A stretch of 37,297 bases of DNA. It comes from a virus. A program made the translations under genes and the position numbers. The stretch lies in IMG/VR virus record IMGVR_UViG_3300043172_000583, positions 1 through 37,297 of that record, one strand, 5' to 3'. Positions 17,323 through 24,612 of this stretch are shown one piece after another (the first letter of the stretch is position 1; every line of letters starts with the position of its first letter). The notes under the pieces are model-generated. The model had not been told where the DNA came from and searched no databases. It worked only from the letters and a program-made list of their open reading frames with translations.

Positions 17323-17727
17323 TTATTCTTTCAGTTCTTTGATTTGATGTTCCCACATTGCAGGATGTATTTCGTTTATATCGCTTATACTTCTCGCTGG
17401 ATTTCTTTCCAGTTTAAGAACTTCATCAATAGCAGCGTTCCAGCCTTCTTTTCTGAGCTTGTCGGCGTTCACTAAATTTGACGGTAACGAAACAACCCAC
17501 TTATGAAAAGCTGATTGTTTGGGTGGTTCGTATATCCATACTGCTGTTATCTCTGTTGGTGTAAAGACTCTTCTGCCGGTCCTTTCCCACGATACAACAA
17601 ACTCATCCTGAATTTCCATGTAATAATATTTTTCATGTTGAGGAGTCCCCCATAAATCTTTTTTGTACATGACCCCGCCATTCTTCTTACATAACTCAAT
17701 CGCTTCCTTTAATGTACATTCTTTCAT
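17323..17727 (-). CDS. hypothetical protein between terminase subunit genes
   Basis: A 134-aa protein with an AAGGAAA site before the ATG. It begins MKECTLKEAIELCKKNGGVM, a pattern like the openings of small phage proteins that start with a helix and an aromatic beta motif (YYYMEIQDEFVVSWERTGRR). C-terminal half is Trp-rich and helical (WNAAIDEVLKLERNPA). No family identified; its place between terS and terL is unexplained. Confidence 0.6.
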   Translation of the reverse strand: MKECTLKEAIELCKKNGGVMYKKDLWGTPQHEKYYYMEIQDEFVVSWERTGRRVFTPTEITAVWIYEPPKQSAFHKWVVSLPSNLVNADKLRKEGWNAAIDEVLKLERNPARSISDINEIHPAMWEHQIKELKE

Positions 17728-17736
17728 TATTTTCCT

Positions 17737-17838
17737 TTAGTTAGTGTCGGTGCTTTTATCTATTAAGCTAAATTGTCTTCTATCAGGTTCACATCTAATC
17801 CCCTGCATGAGCGACAACTACAAGTTTTTAAGTTGCAT
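17737..17838 (-). pseudogene. frame-disrupted small Cys-rich ORF
   Basis: ATG at 17838 reads MQLKNL then stops at an amber codon, and the same frame later reads an open tail (IRCEPDRRQFSLIDKS) ending TAA at 17737. Removing one A from the five-A run near 17828 would instead give MQLKTCSCRSCRGLDVNL..., a cluster of four cysteines. The segment looks like a small zinc-finger gene broken by one or two indels, or an assembly error in the A-run. The Cys-rich frame also runs open from the stop codon of the 63-aa gene just upstream. Confidence 0.3.
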
Positions 17839-17852
17839 CTTCCGACGTTCGG

Positions 17853-18044
17853 TTATTTCAATTTCTCACTAAGTTTTTTAGAATCCAGGATAGAGCATTT
17901 TACAGTATCGATAACGAATACCCTCGCTCCTTTGTTCTCTGGTTTCTTCAGGTGGGTGATAACGCTTTCAATGTCGTCTACTATTGTAGTAGGCCATTCA
18001 TTCTCTTGGTTTTCCATTAGTATTATGAATCTGTTTCCCATCAT
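17853..18044 (-). CDS. small hypothetical protein coupled to terS
   Basis: A 63-aa protein that starts as ATGA overlapping the small-terminase stop, which supports it being real. Sequence MMGNRFIILMENQENEWPTT continues with IVDDIESVITHLKKPEN and RVFVIDTVKCSILDSKKLSE, a plausible small alpha/beta fold. No family recognised. Confidence 0.6.
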   Translation of the reverse strand: MMGNRFIILMENQENEWPTTIVDDIESVITHLKKPENKGARVFVIDTVKCSILDSKKLSEKLK

Positions 18045-18634
18045 TTATCCTTTGGTTTACATTTAATAAATTCAACAGTGAAATTAGTTTCAATAGGCCC
18101 ACCGTTCGGTCCTGATACTTCCATTTTGTCGGTAAACATTCCATGGTAACGGGCAAGAGAATCAAGTGCATGATCTTTGCTGTGGGTCTTAATTGAGATA
18201 CCCTGGTTTGTTTCTCTGATTTCAGCTATGGATGCCCTTGCCCGGTCGCTCATATCTTCAAAGCGTTTTAAGTGTGCTTTGGTTACTGTGATTTTTTTAT
18301 TCTTGCCAAGTTTGGTTTTAACAGTGATCACCTGATCGTAATAATCAAAAATTTCATCAGACTGGACAAATCCGATCCTAGCCCATTCATCAGCAATCAT
18401 TTGAGGAGTAACACCGGTTCTTTCTGCTATTTCTTTTTTCAATTCTGCAATTCTGGCTCTAATTTCAGGGATTTTAAGTAAATTGTAAGCAGTCTGCCCA
18501 GCCCCATTTTTACTATACTTTGCTCTTTCTGCTGCTTTGGTTCCGTTATCATCAACTACAATTTCTTGACAAAAACGCTCCCTTTTTGGAGATAAACCTT
18601 CTTTTTTGATTGGTTTTTTATTCTTTTTAGCCAT
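18041..18634 (-). CDS. terS: terminase small subunit
   Basis: A 197-aa DNA-recognition subunit of the packaging motor, pattern of the Terminase_2 family. The N-terminal HTH region reads LSPKRERFCQEIVVDDNG then GTKAAERAKYSKNGAGQTAY, followed by the family's KIPEIRARIAELKKEIAERT helix and GVTPQMIADEWARIGF. Middle helices (DMSDRARASIAEI) precede a HALDSLARYHGMF segment typical of this family. It is separated from terL by about 1.1 kb with small genes, unlike the adjacent arrangement of P22. Confidence 0.88.
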   Translation of the reverse strand: MAKKNKKPIKKEGLSPKRERFCQEIVVDDNGTKAAERAKYSKNGAGQTAYNLLKIPEIRARIAELKKEIAERTGVTPQMIADEWARIGFVQSDEIFDYYDQVITVKTKLGKNKKITVTKAHLKRFEDMSDRARASIAEIRETNQGISIKTHSKDHALDSLARYHGMFTDKMEVSGPNGGPIETNFTVEFIKCKPKDK

Positions 18635-18636
18635 TT

Positions 18637-18948
18637 TTAAGGCATCACCCTAAATAAATGATAATTAGTTGCAATGGTATTCCCACCAATAACCGCCGTT
18701 GCTTTCACTCTCCACCGGTCTGTTTTATCTAAGAATAATCCGGCTGTAATTGTGAATTCAACGTATTCATTAGCCAAAAATTTCTTATCACCTTCGACCA
18801 CTGCCACTGTTCCTAATGTTGGGGTTAGTTCCTGGGGCTCCCCTCGTTCCGGTTCGATTGTCATGGTGTATTTGCTGGCTGATGAAATATCTTGATTGAA
18901 ATTTACTCTGATCTTTTGTCCTATTCCTGATATGTTATAGTTTATCAT
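18637..18948 (-). CDS. small beta-rich phage protein near terS, unknown
   Basis: A 103-aa protein (AAAAAAGGAAAA before the ATG) with an Ig-like strand pattern: IRVNFNQDISSASKYTMTIE, then LGTVAVVEGD, NEYVEFTITAGLFLDKTDRW and RVKATAVIGGNTIATNYHLF. Such single-domain beta proteins commonly occur near terminase genes and may be virion proteins. Stop lies two bases before the terS start. Confidence 0.6.
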   Translation of the reverse strand: MINYNISGIGQKIRVNFNQDISSASKYTMTIEPERGEPQELTPTLGTVAVVEGDKKFLANEYVEFTITAGLFLDKTDRWRVKATAVIGGNTIATNYHLFRVMP

Positions 18949-19469
18949 TTTTCCTTTTTTATTAACGATTGCGCCTCAACTAATGAAGACAGAGCAGAAT
19001 TATATATTCTTTGTTGTTCACGATGTTCTTTACACCTTAACCCATTATATACACTTAATTCATTTTCGCATGCCCTTTTTTGTGCTTCTGCCATTCTCGA
19101 TTGTTTGATTCGGGCCGTCTCTTGTCCTCTTCTATATTTATGATATTCCATAACTGCCCCCATTGCAGCTATCCCATGAGCTGAACCACCTGAACCCCTA
19201 GCAGCGGCCTGACAACGAATTTCATGAGAAGGATTTTGAAATGAAGTACCATAAAGCACATCAATCCTGATTTTATCACCTTCTTTATAACCCGGTTTCG
19301 GTTTTAATATCTCATCAACTGTTTCCTTAAACTCGTCAACCGGTTCAGGCTGTTCGATACATTCCGGTTCTTTATATCGGAAATCTCTTATCTTAATCTT
19401 AAAAAAATAGAAACAGGCAAGAGGCCACATTATCAGCTTTGAAAGAATTTTAATAATTATTGTTTCCAT
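18945..19469 (-). CDS. membrane-anchored hypothetical protein
   Basis: A 174-aa protein with one predicted membrane helix at about residues 4-26 (IIIKILSKLIMWPLACFYFF) followed by a Pro/Glu-rich linker and a charged helical C-terminal half (QETARIKQSRMAEAQKRACE). GAGG precedes the ATG. The stop overlaps the next gene by ATGA. A Gly/Ala patch (AARGSGGSAHGIAAMGAVME) is unusual. Function unknown. Confidence 0.55.
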   Translation of the reverse strand: METIIIKILSKLIMWPLACFYFFKIKIRDFRYKEPECIEQPEPVDEFKETVDEILKPKPGYKEGDKIRIDVLYGTSFQNPSHEIRCQAAARGSGGSAHGIAAMGAVMEYHKYRRGQETARIKQSRMAEAQKRACENELSVYNGLRCKEHREQQRIYNSALSSLVEAQSLIKKEK

Positions 19470-19522
19470 ATTTCCTCTTTACCTGCAATTTAAAGAATTT
19501 TCAATAAAAAAGCAAATAACAA

Positions 19523-19711
19523 TCAACCTCCATTATTTTTAATGTGTTGTTTGATTACTTCGATTCTAGAAATTGCCTCTTTCGTTCCGAGGATTGAAAA
19601 AAAATGAGCTAATACCGGGTCAATTGGTTTATCATTGATAATTTTTTTACCAAATTTCCTACGGTAGAAATGTTTTAATTTACTCCATAAGCTGCTTTTC
19701 TTTGTTTTCAT
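19523..19711 (-). CDS. small basic hypothetical protein
   Basis: A 62-aa basic protein (MKTKKSSLWSKLKHFYRRKF) with a helical C-terminus (EAISRIEVIKQHIKNNGG). It starts as ATGA overlapping the upstream gene. No family recognised. Confidence 0.5.
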   Translation of the reverse strand: MKTKKSSLWSKLKHFYRRKFGKKIINDKPIDPVLAHFFSILGTKEAISRIEVIKQHIKNNGG

Positions 19712-19902
19712 CTCTCAACTCGAATAATTTTCTCTACAGGCATACAAGTAAAATTAAATCCTTCATCTTGGTGCCTACTTGGTTCTAAATGAGTTGCGCC
19801 CATGCATTCCAAGGGCTTGCAATCTCTATCTTGATTGATGCATTTTTGCACTTCTTTGTTTATCACTATCAATCCGTCTATTGTTAATTTTGGTTTGTTC
19901 AT
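19708..19902 (-). CDS. small Cys-containing hypothetical protein
   Basis: A 64-aa protein using the ATG at 19902, which forms a TAATG overlap with the upstream gene; an ATG at 19914 four codons earlier has no ribosome-binding site. MNKPKLTIDGLIVINKEVQK is followed by CINQDRDCKPLECMGATHLE and FTCMPVEKI, four cysteines that could bind metal or form a small knot. Function unknown. Confidence 0.5.
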   Translation of the reverse strand: MNKPKLTIDGLIVINKEVQKCINQDRDCKPLECMGATHLEPSRHQDEGFNFTCMPVEKIIRVER

Positions 19903-20387
19903 TACGTATCCCATTGTTTGGCGTTTTTTAGGGCTTCATTAAATATGTTTTTTCTGTATCCATCAGCACCATTTCTTATATATGCTTCAGCTGCTTCTTT
20001 TAGTTCTTTATATTTTAATTGCCCGTTGTGTTCTGCATATTTCACTAATTCAATAGCCTGTTTTAGTGAAAAGCCATGTTCAGAGAAGTTTGTTATTTGT
20101 GTTTTCTGGTATTGCTTTACAACTTCTATGGCACTTAAAACCTTCGGCTCTGCTGGTATGATTTGCCATTTTTTTAGTAAAGTTTCTTTAAATTCAGTTC
20201 TCCATCCATCTTCAATATCTTTTTTTCTTATAAATTCGATAGCTTCCCAATTAATATTCCTGATTTTATCTTCATACTTTGATTTGTCATATGCCTCTTG
20301 CAGTGTCATTAATTCCGGTTCTACTTTTTTAAATGTAATTTGGATATCCTTGCTCCCACATCTTAAGCATTTTGTTTCTGTTATCAT
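19902..20387 (-). CDS. hypothetical protein with N-terminal Cys pair
   Basis: A 161-aa protein starting MITETKCLRCGSKDIQITFK; the single CxxC knuckle suggests a half zinc ribbon. The rest is helical and charged (FKETLLKKWQIIPAEPK, QAIELVKYAEHNGQLKYKEL) with a C-terminal NGADGYRKNIFNEALKNAKQ. The leader resembles the recurring early-gene leader (AATCCAATAAAGG). No family recognised. Confidence 0.5.
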   Translation of the reverse strand: MITETKCLRCGSKDIQITFKKVEPELMTLQEAYDKSKYEDKIRNINWEAIEFIRKKDIEDGWRTEFKETLLKKWQIIPAEPKVLSAIEVVKQYQKTQITNFSEHGFSLKQAIELVKYAEHNGQLKYKELKEAAEAYIRNGADGYRKNIFNEALKNAKQWDT

Positions 20388-20445
20388 TTCAATACCTTTA
20401 TTGGATTATGATAAAATGAGACTTTCTCTAATAAACTGTTTTAAT

Positions 20446-20610
20446 TCATTTTTCAAGTACCGTTTTCAATGGGTTTTCATCACCTTTAACTTCCGGACTG
20501 TTTAGTGAATTAGTGATTAAGAAAAGGCCGCTCATAAGTAAAGCAATGGATAAACCGATTATTATTAATATTAGCGTGAATTCGGGCAATTTTATAATAT
20601 AATCTATCAT
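20446..20610 (-). CDS. 54-aa single-span membrane protein
   Basis: A small gene read directly from the sequence: ATG at 20610 overlaps the upstream stop as ATGA, stop TGA at 20448-20446. The product starts MIDYIIKLPEFTLILIIIGL and continues through one strongly hydrophobic helix (about residues 12-33), then a polar tail (NSPEVKGDENPLKTVLEK). It could be a small inner-membrane protein of the early region; it is far from the lysis cassette so a holin role is not supported. Confidence 0.6.
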   Translation of the reverse strand: MIDYIIKLPEFTLILIIIGLSIALLMSGLFLITNSLNSPEVKGDENPLKTVLEK

Positions 20611-20984
20611 CCTGGCACCTCTGGAGGTTTGATTTCTGCGTACATTGAATGTTCAAAATATATCATTGATCCATCTCTATATTTAAAAATGCCTTTTTTG
20701 TGGTGGATACCTTCTTTAATAGAGTTATTTCTAGTGTCTAAAATCCAGTATTCTTCAGGAGAATCAGGGGGAAATAACAACGGGTCTTTCCATTCAGTTT
20801 TCTTTGCGCATTTTTCACAGGATTGAAATTCAGTGCACTCGCATTTATTCTGAATAATTCCATCATTCCAAATTTCTTTTATTGTTTCTTGGATGTCATA
20901 AACTTGCTTAATTGCGTTTTTATGTTGAAAACATTCAACTATTTTATCAGTGAAATCATAAAGCTTTTCTTTTTCCATTTTCAT
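20607..20984 (-). CDS. hypothetical early protein with Cys cluster
   Basis: A 125-aa protein with GGAG ten bases before the ATG. A helical N-terminal half (MKMEKEKLYDFTDKIVECFQ) is followed by NKCECTEFQSCEKCAKKTEW (Cys pairs, likely zinc-binding) and then EEYWILDTRNNSIKEGIHHK and an aromatic C-terminus. No family recognised. Confidence 0.55.
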   Translation of the reverse strand: MKMEKEKLYDFTDKIVECFQHKNAIKQVYDIQETIKEIWNDGIIQNKCECTEFQSCEKCAKKTEWKDPLLFPPDSPEEYWILDTRNNSIKEGIHHKKGIFKYRDGSMIYFEHSMYAEIKPPEVPG

Positions 20985-21047
20985 TTCAAAAAATCTCCAT
21001 TTTAATTTCTGTTTCTGCCTGGTCTGTATCCGATCATTACGAGTGTT

Positions 21048-21410
21048 TTAGGTTTCATATTTTGAACCGATCTTTTCAAATTGATAATCAGCAGTCATGG
21101 CAAACTTAACTATCCATCTGCTGTATTCTCCAAAATCACCCGTTATTATTCCATTTTCAAGAATTTCAACTTCCTGGGTACAGTCGCTATCGTATCGCCA
21201 AACTTTACACTTATCACCGACAGATAACTCTACCCCATAAATATCCTTTTCATTGATTGAGTAGACAGGATAAAAAGACAACTTTTCGGCCTTTTTCATT
21301 TCTCCTGACTGATTATTAAAATTCCAAAGCTCTCCTTTTTCAGAAAGAAAGAAAAAGAAACCTGGCTCAAGAAATTTTTTCCTAATGTCATCCCAAACTT
21401 TAAATTTCAT
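21048..21410 (-). CDS. YopX-like phage protein
   Basis: A 120-aa protein opening MKFKVWDDIRKKFLEP and containing VYSINEKDIYGVELSVGDKC and KVWRYDSDC. The pattern 'MKFRaWD...k.m' with a later 'D..GkeIyeGDiV' segment is the hallmark of the YopX family, small SPP1/Siphoviridae- and prophage-borne proteins of unknown function. The match is in order and spacing but divergent, and the 120-aa length fits. Role unknown. Confidence 0.6.
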   Translation of the reverse strand: MKFKVWDDIRKKFLEPGFFFFLSEKGELWNFNNQSGEMKKAEKLSFYPVYSINEKDIYGVELSVGDKCKVWRYDSDCTQEVEILENGIITGDFGEYSRWIVKFAMTADYQFEKIGSKYET

Positions 21411-21436
21411 AACTAATCCATTATTGATTTAAAAAA

Positions 21437-21601
21437 TTATTTCTTTTTCAGCTTGTCGATTTGATCACCTAGTAATTGATTAGCGTATACGCTCAGGCTT
21501 AATCGTCCTTTGTTCTTTTTTAGGTATTCAACAATATCCGGGTCGAATGCGATTGATAATTGTTGCTTTTTTTCTTTTTTTACTTCTTTTGACTTTTCCA
21601 T
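21437..21601 (-). CDS. 54-aa ribbon-helix-helix DNA-binding protein
   Basis: A gene read directly from the sequence: ATG at 21601, stop TAA at 21439-21437. After a lysine-rich N-terminus the product reads QLSIAFDPDIVEYLKKNKGR then LSLSVYANQLLGDQIDKLKK. The strand 'QLSIAFD' followed by two helices with a turn near NKGRLS is the Arc/MetJ/CopG ribbon-helix-helix pattern. It lies 29 bases downstream of a perfect 16-bp inverted repeat (21630-21669), a good candidate for its own operator. Likely a dimeric autoregulator or regulator of genes to the left. Confidence 0.7.
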   Translation of the reverse strand: MEKSKEVKKEKKQQLSIAFDPDIVEYLKKNKGRLSLSVYANQLLGDQIDKLKKK

Positions 21602-21629
21602 TTTATCTTTATTTTAGAATTAGAATTAG

Positions 21630-21669
21630 TTATAACCATCCAATTCATGTATAAATTGGATGGTTATAA
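21630..21669. promoter_or_regulatory. perfect 16-bp inverted repeat upstream of RHH gene
   Basis: TTATAACCATCCAATT and its exact complement AATTGGATGGTTATAA flank an 8-base spacer (CATGTATA). Outer bases (TAGAATT and ATTCTA) extend the symmetry with small bulges. It lies between the 71-aa gene and the RHH gene start. It can be a DNA operator or a very stable RNA hairpin; no U-tract follows on the minus strand, which argues against an ordinary terminator. Confidence 0.7.
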
Positions 21670-21681
21670 ATTCTATTTTGA

Positions 21682-21897
21682 TTAATTATTCAAATATCTG
21701 AATTGCTCAGAGTGTTCTTTTTTCGCATCTTTAGCTGAAATTTGTTTGCAATCTGAATGATCTTCAACGAAAGAATCTCTTTCTTTTTTAGAATCAAATT
21801 TATGGAGATCACAAGCGCCAGATGTATCAATATCACCAAAACCAGGAACATATTCAATATTGCTTTCTATTGTTAATTCTGCGTAAAAAGTTTTCAT
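21682..21897 (-). CDS. small hypothetical protein
   Basis: A 71-aa protein (AAAAAAGGAATCAA before the ATG): MKTFYAELTIESNIEYVPGF, then ACDLHKFDSKKERDSFVEDH and an acidic tail. It is the first gene after the candidate promoter at 21949-21976. No family recognised. Confidence 0.5.
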   Translation of the reverse strand: MKTFYAELTIESNIEYVPGFGDIDTSGACDLHKFDSKKERDSFVEDHSDCKQISAKDAKKEHSEQFRYLNN

Positions 21898-21948
21898 TTG
21901 ATTCCTTTTTTATAGAGTTTTTGATTTGTTTCGTTGTTGTTAAATATT

Positions 21949-21976
21949 AATCTACTCTCATTGAAATAAATGTCAA
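21949..21976 (-). promoter_or_regulatory. candidate leftward promoter
   Basis: Minus strand TTGACA (21976-21971), 16-base spacer, TAGATT (21954-21949). The -10 is only 4/6. The sequence just downstream shares about 25 bases of similarity with the PL leader (see findings), and upstream are two AATAAAGTG direct repeats (21977-22005 region). Confidence 0.4.
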
Positions 21977-22001
21977 TCACTTTATTAAAGTTTATTACAC
22001 T

Positions 22002-22232
22002 TTATTTAATCTTTTCCAACTCTTCCCCAATAACCCCCGCAATATTACACCCTAATTTTTCATCGAGATCCTTTGAAGCCTGAACGATTTTTTCATATTC
22101 GCTTTCGTGTACAGCTTCGTAGAGTTCGCCGAATGTATGAGAGACATCTTTATTACTTCTTGATGCATCAAGGTTATCCATCTGTACGACTCTGATTATA
22201 TTGTATATTTTCTCTTTGGTTTCTTTGTTCAT
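22002..22232 (-). CDS. small hypothetical helical protein
   Basis: A 76-aa, mostly helical acidic protein: MNKETKEKIYNIIRVVQMDN, DASRSNKDVSHTFGELYEAV, and a C-terminal KLGCNIAGVIGEELEKIK. ATG at 22232 has AGG 10 bases upstream. No family recognised. Confidence 0.5.
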   Translation of the reverse strand: MNKETKEKIYNIIRVVQMDNLDASRSNKDVSHTFGELYEAVHESEYEKIVQASKDLDEKLGCNIAGVIGEELEKIK

Positions 22233-22249
22233 TTTTAAGCCTGTATTGA

Positions 22250-22525
22250 CTAAATCTTTTTTATAAATTCATCACCAGAACTAACCAGCACCGATTCAAC
22301 CATTCCGCACATTTTGATTTTTTGATCAATTTCAGCAATTCTTTTTAGGTATTTTGTTTCTGCCTGTTTGACCATTTCGTTATTCATTCCGGGTCCGGGT
22401 TTGCCTTCAAGTGCCCCCGCTTTGATTTTGCGGGTTTCATCTGCCATTTCTTTTTGTACTTCGCATTCGAGCTTTGTGTAAAATTCAATTACTTTTCTTG
22501 ATTCAACTCTTATTGATATTGTCAT
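22250..22525 (-). CDS. small hypothetical protein
   Basis: A 91-aa protein that starts as ATGA on the VRR-NUC gene stop. MTISIRVESRKVIEFYTKLE is followed by charged helices (EVQKEMADETRKIKAGALEG, VKQAETKYLKRIAEIDQKIK), suggesting a helical, probably coiled-coil protein. No family recognised. Confidence 0.5.
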   Translation of the reverse strand: MTISIRVESRKVIEFYTKLECEVQKEMADETRKIKAGALEGKPGPGMNNEMVKQAETKYLKRIAEIDQKIKMCGMVESVLVSSGDEFIKKI

Positions 22526-22998
22526 CTTTTTATTAATCTCCTTTCAATTAATCCTTGATTTAACATCTCCGTTTCAAGCTCGTAAACTGAATGATATGTT
22601 ATAAATTTTCCACCTGCTAATAGAACTTCTTTTTTATAAGTCACTTGGTCAGGGTCTAAATTTTTACCTGGCATCTTAGCTTCAATTGCCACAAAAAGAC
22701 CACGAAAACAAATATGATGGTCTGACATGCCTGGGTTTCTAGTTGGAACTTTTCGACCATTCCCGACTCTGAGAGGCATGTTATCTGTTAATAATATTTT
22801 GCAATTGCTTAACAGTTTTAAAAAATCAACACCGGCCTTTTTCAGTTCAGTTTCATTCAGATACTTTTCATTTTTCGGATTTTCATCAAGATACTTATCC
22901 TGCCTCTTGATTCGTATACCTTTTTTAGTAAGGATTTCTTTGAATTTATCAGACTCCCCACCAGGTAGGAAGTCATAAATCGATTTACGATTATTCAT
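22522..22998 (-). CDS. VRR-NUC domain nuclease
   Basis: A 158-aa protein started at the ATG at 22998, preceded by GGAG, eight bases inside the end of the upstream gene. A 44-residue upstream extension to 23127 is possible in frame but overlaps that gene and has no ribosome-binding site. The C-terminal half carries the PD-(D/E)XK pattern of the VRR-NUC family: GMSDHHICFRGLFVAIEAK (Asp93, Glu106-Ala-Lys108), then DPDQVTYKKEVLLAGGKF (Gln118) and HSVYELE. Such phage nucleases are thought to process DNA intermediates, often near replication genes. The first third has no recognisable domain. Confidence 0.75.
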   Translation of the reverse strand: MNNRKSIYDFLPGGESDKFKEILTKKGIRIKRQDKYLDENPKNEKYLNETELKKAGVDFLKLLSNCKILLTDNMPLRVGNGRKVPTRNPGMSDHHICFRGLFVAIEAKMPGKNLDPDQVTYKKEVLLAGGKFITYHSVYELETEMLNQGLIERRLIKR

Positions 22999-23596
22999 CT
23001 TCTCCAAGTAGCGGGGGTTTTTCTTCTTCATCTGAAGGAACAAAAAACGCCTCATATTTAGAACTTTCTTGATAAAAATGAACTGTTTCACCACAAAAAG
23101 ATGTTTTAATCTGCTTTGACTTTTCAAACCCTGTCATGATGCTTGATATTTCACTTGGGTACAAAAACAAACCGTCAATCGGTTCCTTTTCTTGCTCAAA
23201 AAGCGGCTCAAGGTTTTCAAATCTACCTGATGGTTGCTCGTAGATGACATATTCTTTATTAGACCAGAGTTTTTTATCTGAAATATCAATATACAAATAT
23301 GATGGATCACCCTTGGCAAGTTTTTTACAAAGCGATTTATGTTCACCCATTAGCTTTTTAAAACATAATAAAGCGCTGTTTGTGATCATAAATTCTTGTG
23401 GGGGCAACTCTTTTGATCCGGTTAATTCTTCAATCTCGCTATGCTTTGTTAAAACCGCCTTTTTTGCAAGATTGGCGTTCCCTGCTGTGCAAATTACACT
23501 ATCGTTTTCAACTCTCACGGAAAGACCTCTATCATTTGAAATTACAGGGTCCATAAAAGTAATCATTGCTTCAAAATCTAATCTATCTATGTTCAT
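22991..23596 (-). CDS. hypothetical protein, possible sliding-clamp-like fold (weak)
   Basis: A 201-aa acidic protein (AAGG before ATG): MNIDRLDFEAMITFMDPVIS, LLCFKKLMGEHKSLCKKLAK, DGLFLYPSEISSIMTGFEK and a C-terminal KYEAFFVPSDEEEKP. The layout of short beta strands, a helix with 'YPSEISSIM', and a tail on 'aFFvPsd' only loosely recalls a single beta-clamp domain; I cannot support that call on sequence. It lies between replication and nuclease genes. No family recognised. Confidence 0.5.
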   Translation of the reverse strand: MNIDRLDFEAMITFMDPVISNDRGLSVRVENDSVICTAGNANLAKKAVLTKHSEIEELTGSKELPPQEFMITNSALLCFKKLMGEHKSLCKKLAKGDPSYLYIDISDKKLWSNKEYVIYEQPSGRFENLEPLFEQEKEPIDGLFLYPSEISSIMTGFEKSKQIKTSFCGETVHFYQESSKYEAFFVPSDEEEKPPLLGEDE

Positions 23597-23621
23597 AAAC
23601 CTTTTTTTTGTTAAAATTTAC

Positions 23622-23641
23622 TAAAAATGAGCAGTGCTCAT
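23622..23641 (-). terminator. candidate intrinsic terminator
   Basis: Minus strand: ATGAGC - ACT - GCTCAT followed by TTTT. Six-pair stem, three-base loop, short U-tract. It lies just upstream of the 201-aa gene, so it would separate it from the helicase-loader cluster. The stem is weak. Confidence 0.4.
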
Positions 23642-23660
23642 GGGTGGGTTGAAAATGGTT

Positions 23661-24002
23661 TTATTCGTTCGGTAATAATGATTTTAAAAAATTCAATTCA
23701 TCAAGTGCGAGTTGTTTTGATTTTTCGTCAAAAACTATAAATTCGTCATTAGCCTCATCAAGATTATCCTCTAGATAATTATTCCATTCAGCGTGTGGCG
23801 TTCCTGAACAACCAACTTTGTTTGTTTTTTCGAATACTGGACACCCATCACATTTTACTTTCGGGGTTGGCAATGGAATTGATACTCTAAATTCCATACA
23901 CAGGCCACAATTTCCAGGTCCGTAATCAGATCCATCTTCTTTATAAATCAATTCCCACTTCTCAATTGACGACTTTAGAGCTTTTAAAGTTTCTGTTTTC
24001 AT
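23661..24002 (-). CDS. Cys-rich conserved phage protein
   Basis: A 113-aa protein from the ATG at 24002 (AGAGG seven bases upstream). A GTG at 24008 overlaps the previous stop but is too close to the ribosome-binding site. The pattern NCGLCMEFRVSIPLP, VKCDGCPVFEKTNKVGC, then SGTPHAEW resembles a small phage family with a 'C..C...C..CP......gC.gTPy..w' signature; metal binding is likely. C-terminus is acidic and helical (DEANDEFIVFDEKSKQLALD). Confidence 0.6.
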   Translation of the reverse strand: MKTETLKALKSSIEKWELIYKEDGSDYGPGNCGLCMEFRVSIPLPTPKVKCDGCPVFEKTNKVGCSGTPHAEWNNYLEDNLDEANDEFIVFDEKSKQLALDELNFLKSLLPNE

Positions 24003-24004
24003 AA

Positions 24005-24601
24005 TCACACCTCTTTAGTTTTAAATTCAACATAATCAAACCAGCATTTTCTCAGAATATCATCTGGTTTTTTACAGAAGGAACAATGGCGCCCGATTCT
24101 GAATTTTTTATTTTCTGGGCATAGTTGAAGGTTTATTAGTATTTCTATTAGTGGGTTTGGGGTTTCGTTTTCATTGAAATCACTATTTGTTATTGCGTAT
24201 ATTTCTTTTAACAATTGATCCTGATCATAAGCGAGATTTTTCAAGATAAGTAATTCAGAGTTTACTATCATCCCGTTTATCTCTTCAATTGCTTCCTGGT
24301 ATGTTTTCATTTTTTTTGTAAATGGAATTTCACCTTTTATCAATCCATCTATCAACGGTGCCAATAATGGTTTTTTTTCATTAGGTGCTATCACATCATA
24401 CATTACCATGCAATCACAGCGAGCCCCATTTTCTTCTAAAAATTCAAACGTTTTTTCAATGTCAATATTACCCATTTCAGTAAGAACTTTTCTTGCATGT
24501 TCTTTTGTTATTTTACCACTGCAATCATTTTCTAATATTTCATCACCAATCATTTGAATAAATATTAACCAGTGGGGATGTTCAAAATTCATGATTTCCA
24601 T
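24005..24601 (-). CDS. DUF2695-like protein
   Basis: A 198-aa protein (GAGG six bases before the ATG at 24601). Residues about 25-70 read CSGKITKEHARKVLTEMG, then DIEKTFEFLEENGARCDCMV, the signature of DUF2695 ('...L...G..CDCeVl.N'). The C-terminal part ends with a Cys pair motif (RHCSFCKKPDDILRKCW), so a zinc site is plausible. It follows the helicase loader gene, so a replication or regulatory accessory role is conceivable. Function of the family is unknown. Confidence 0.6.
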   Translation of the reverse strand: MEIMNFEHPHWLIFIQMIGDEILENDCSGKITKEHARKVLTEMGNIDIEKTFEFLEENGARCDCMVMYDVIAPNEKKPLLAPLIDGLIKGEIPFTKKMKTYQEAIEEINGMIVNSELLILKNLAYDQDQLLKEIYAITNSDFNENETPNPLIEILINLQLCPENKKFRIGRHCSFCKKPDDILRKCWFDYVEFKTKEV

Positions 24602-24612
24602 AGTAACCTCAT

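Noticed and set aside
21002-21058. 18-aa ORF (MKPKTLVMIGYRPGRNRN) overlapping the YopX-like gene stop
   Set aside because: Too short and without a ribosome-binding site; coding cannot be supported.
22999-23127. 44-residue N-terminal extension of the VRR-NUC gene
   Set aside because: It lies inside the coding sequence of the upstream 201-aa gene and has no ribosome-binding site, whereas the ATG at 22998 has GGAG.
22991-23596. Calling the 201-aa protein a DNA sliding clamp
   Set aside because: Resemblance is only a loose strand-helix layout; no diagnostic residues can be pointed to.
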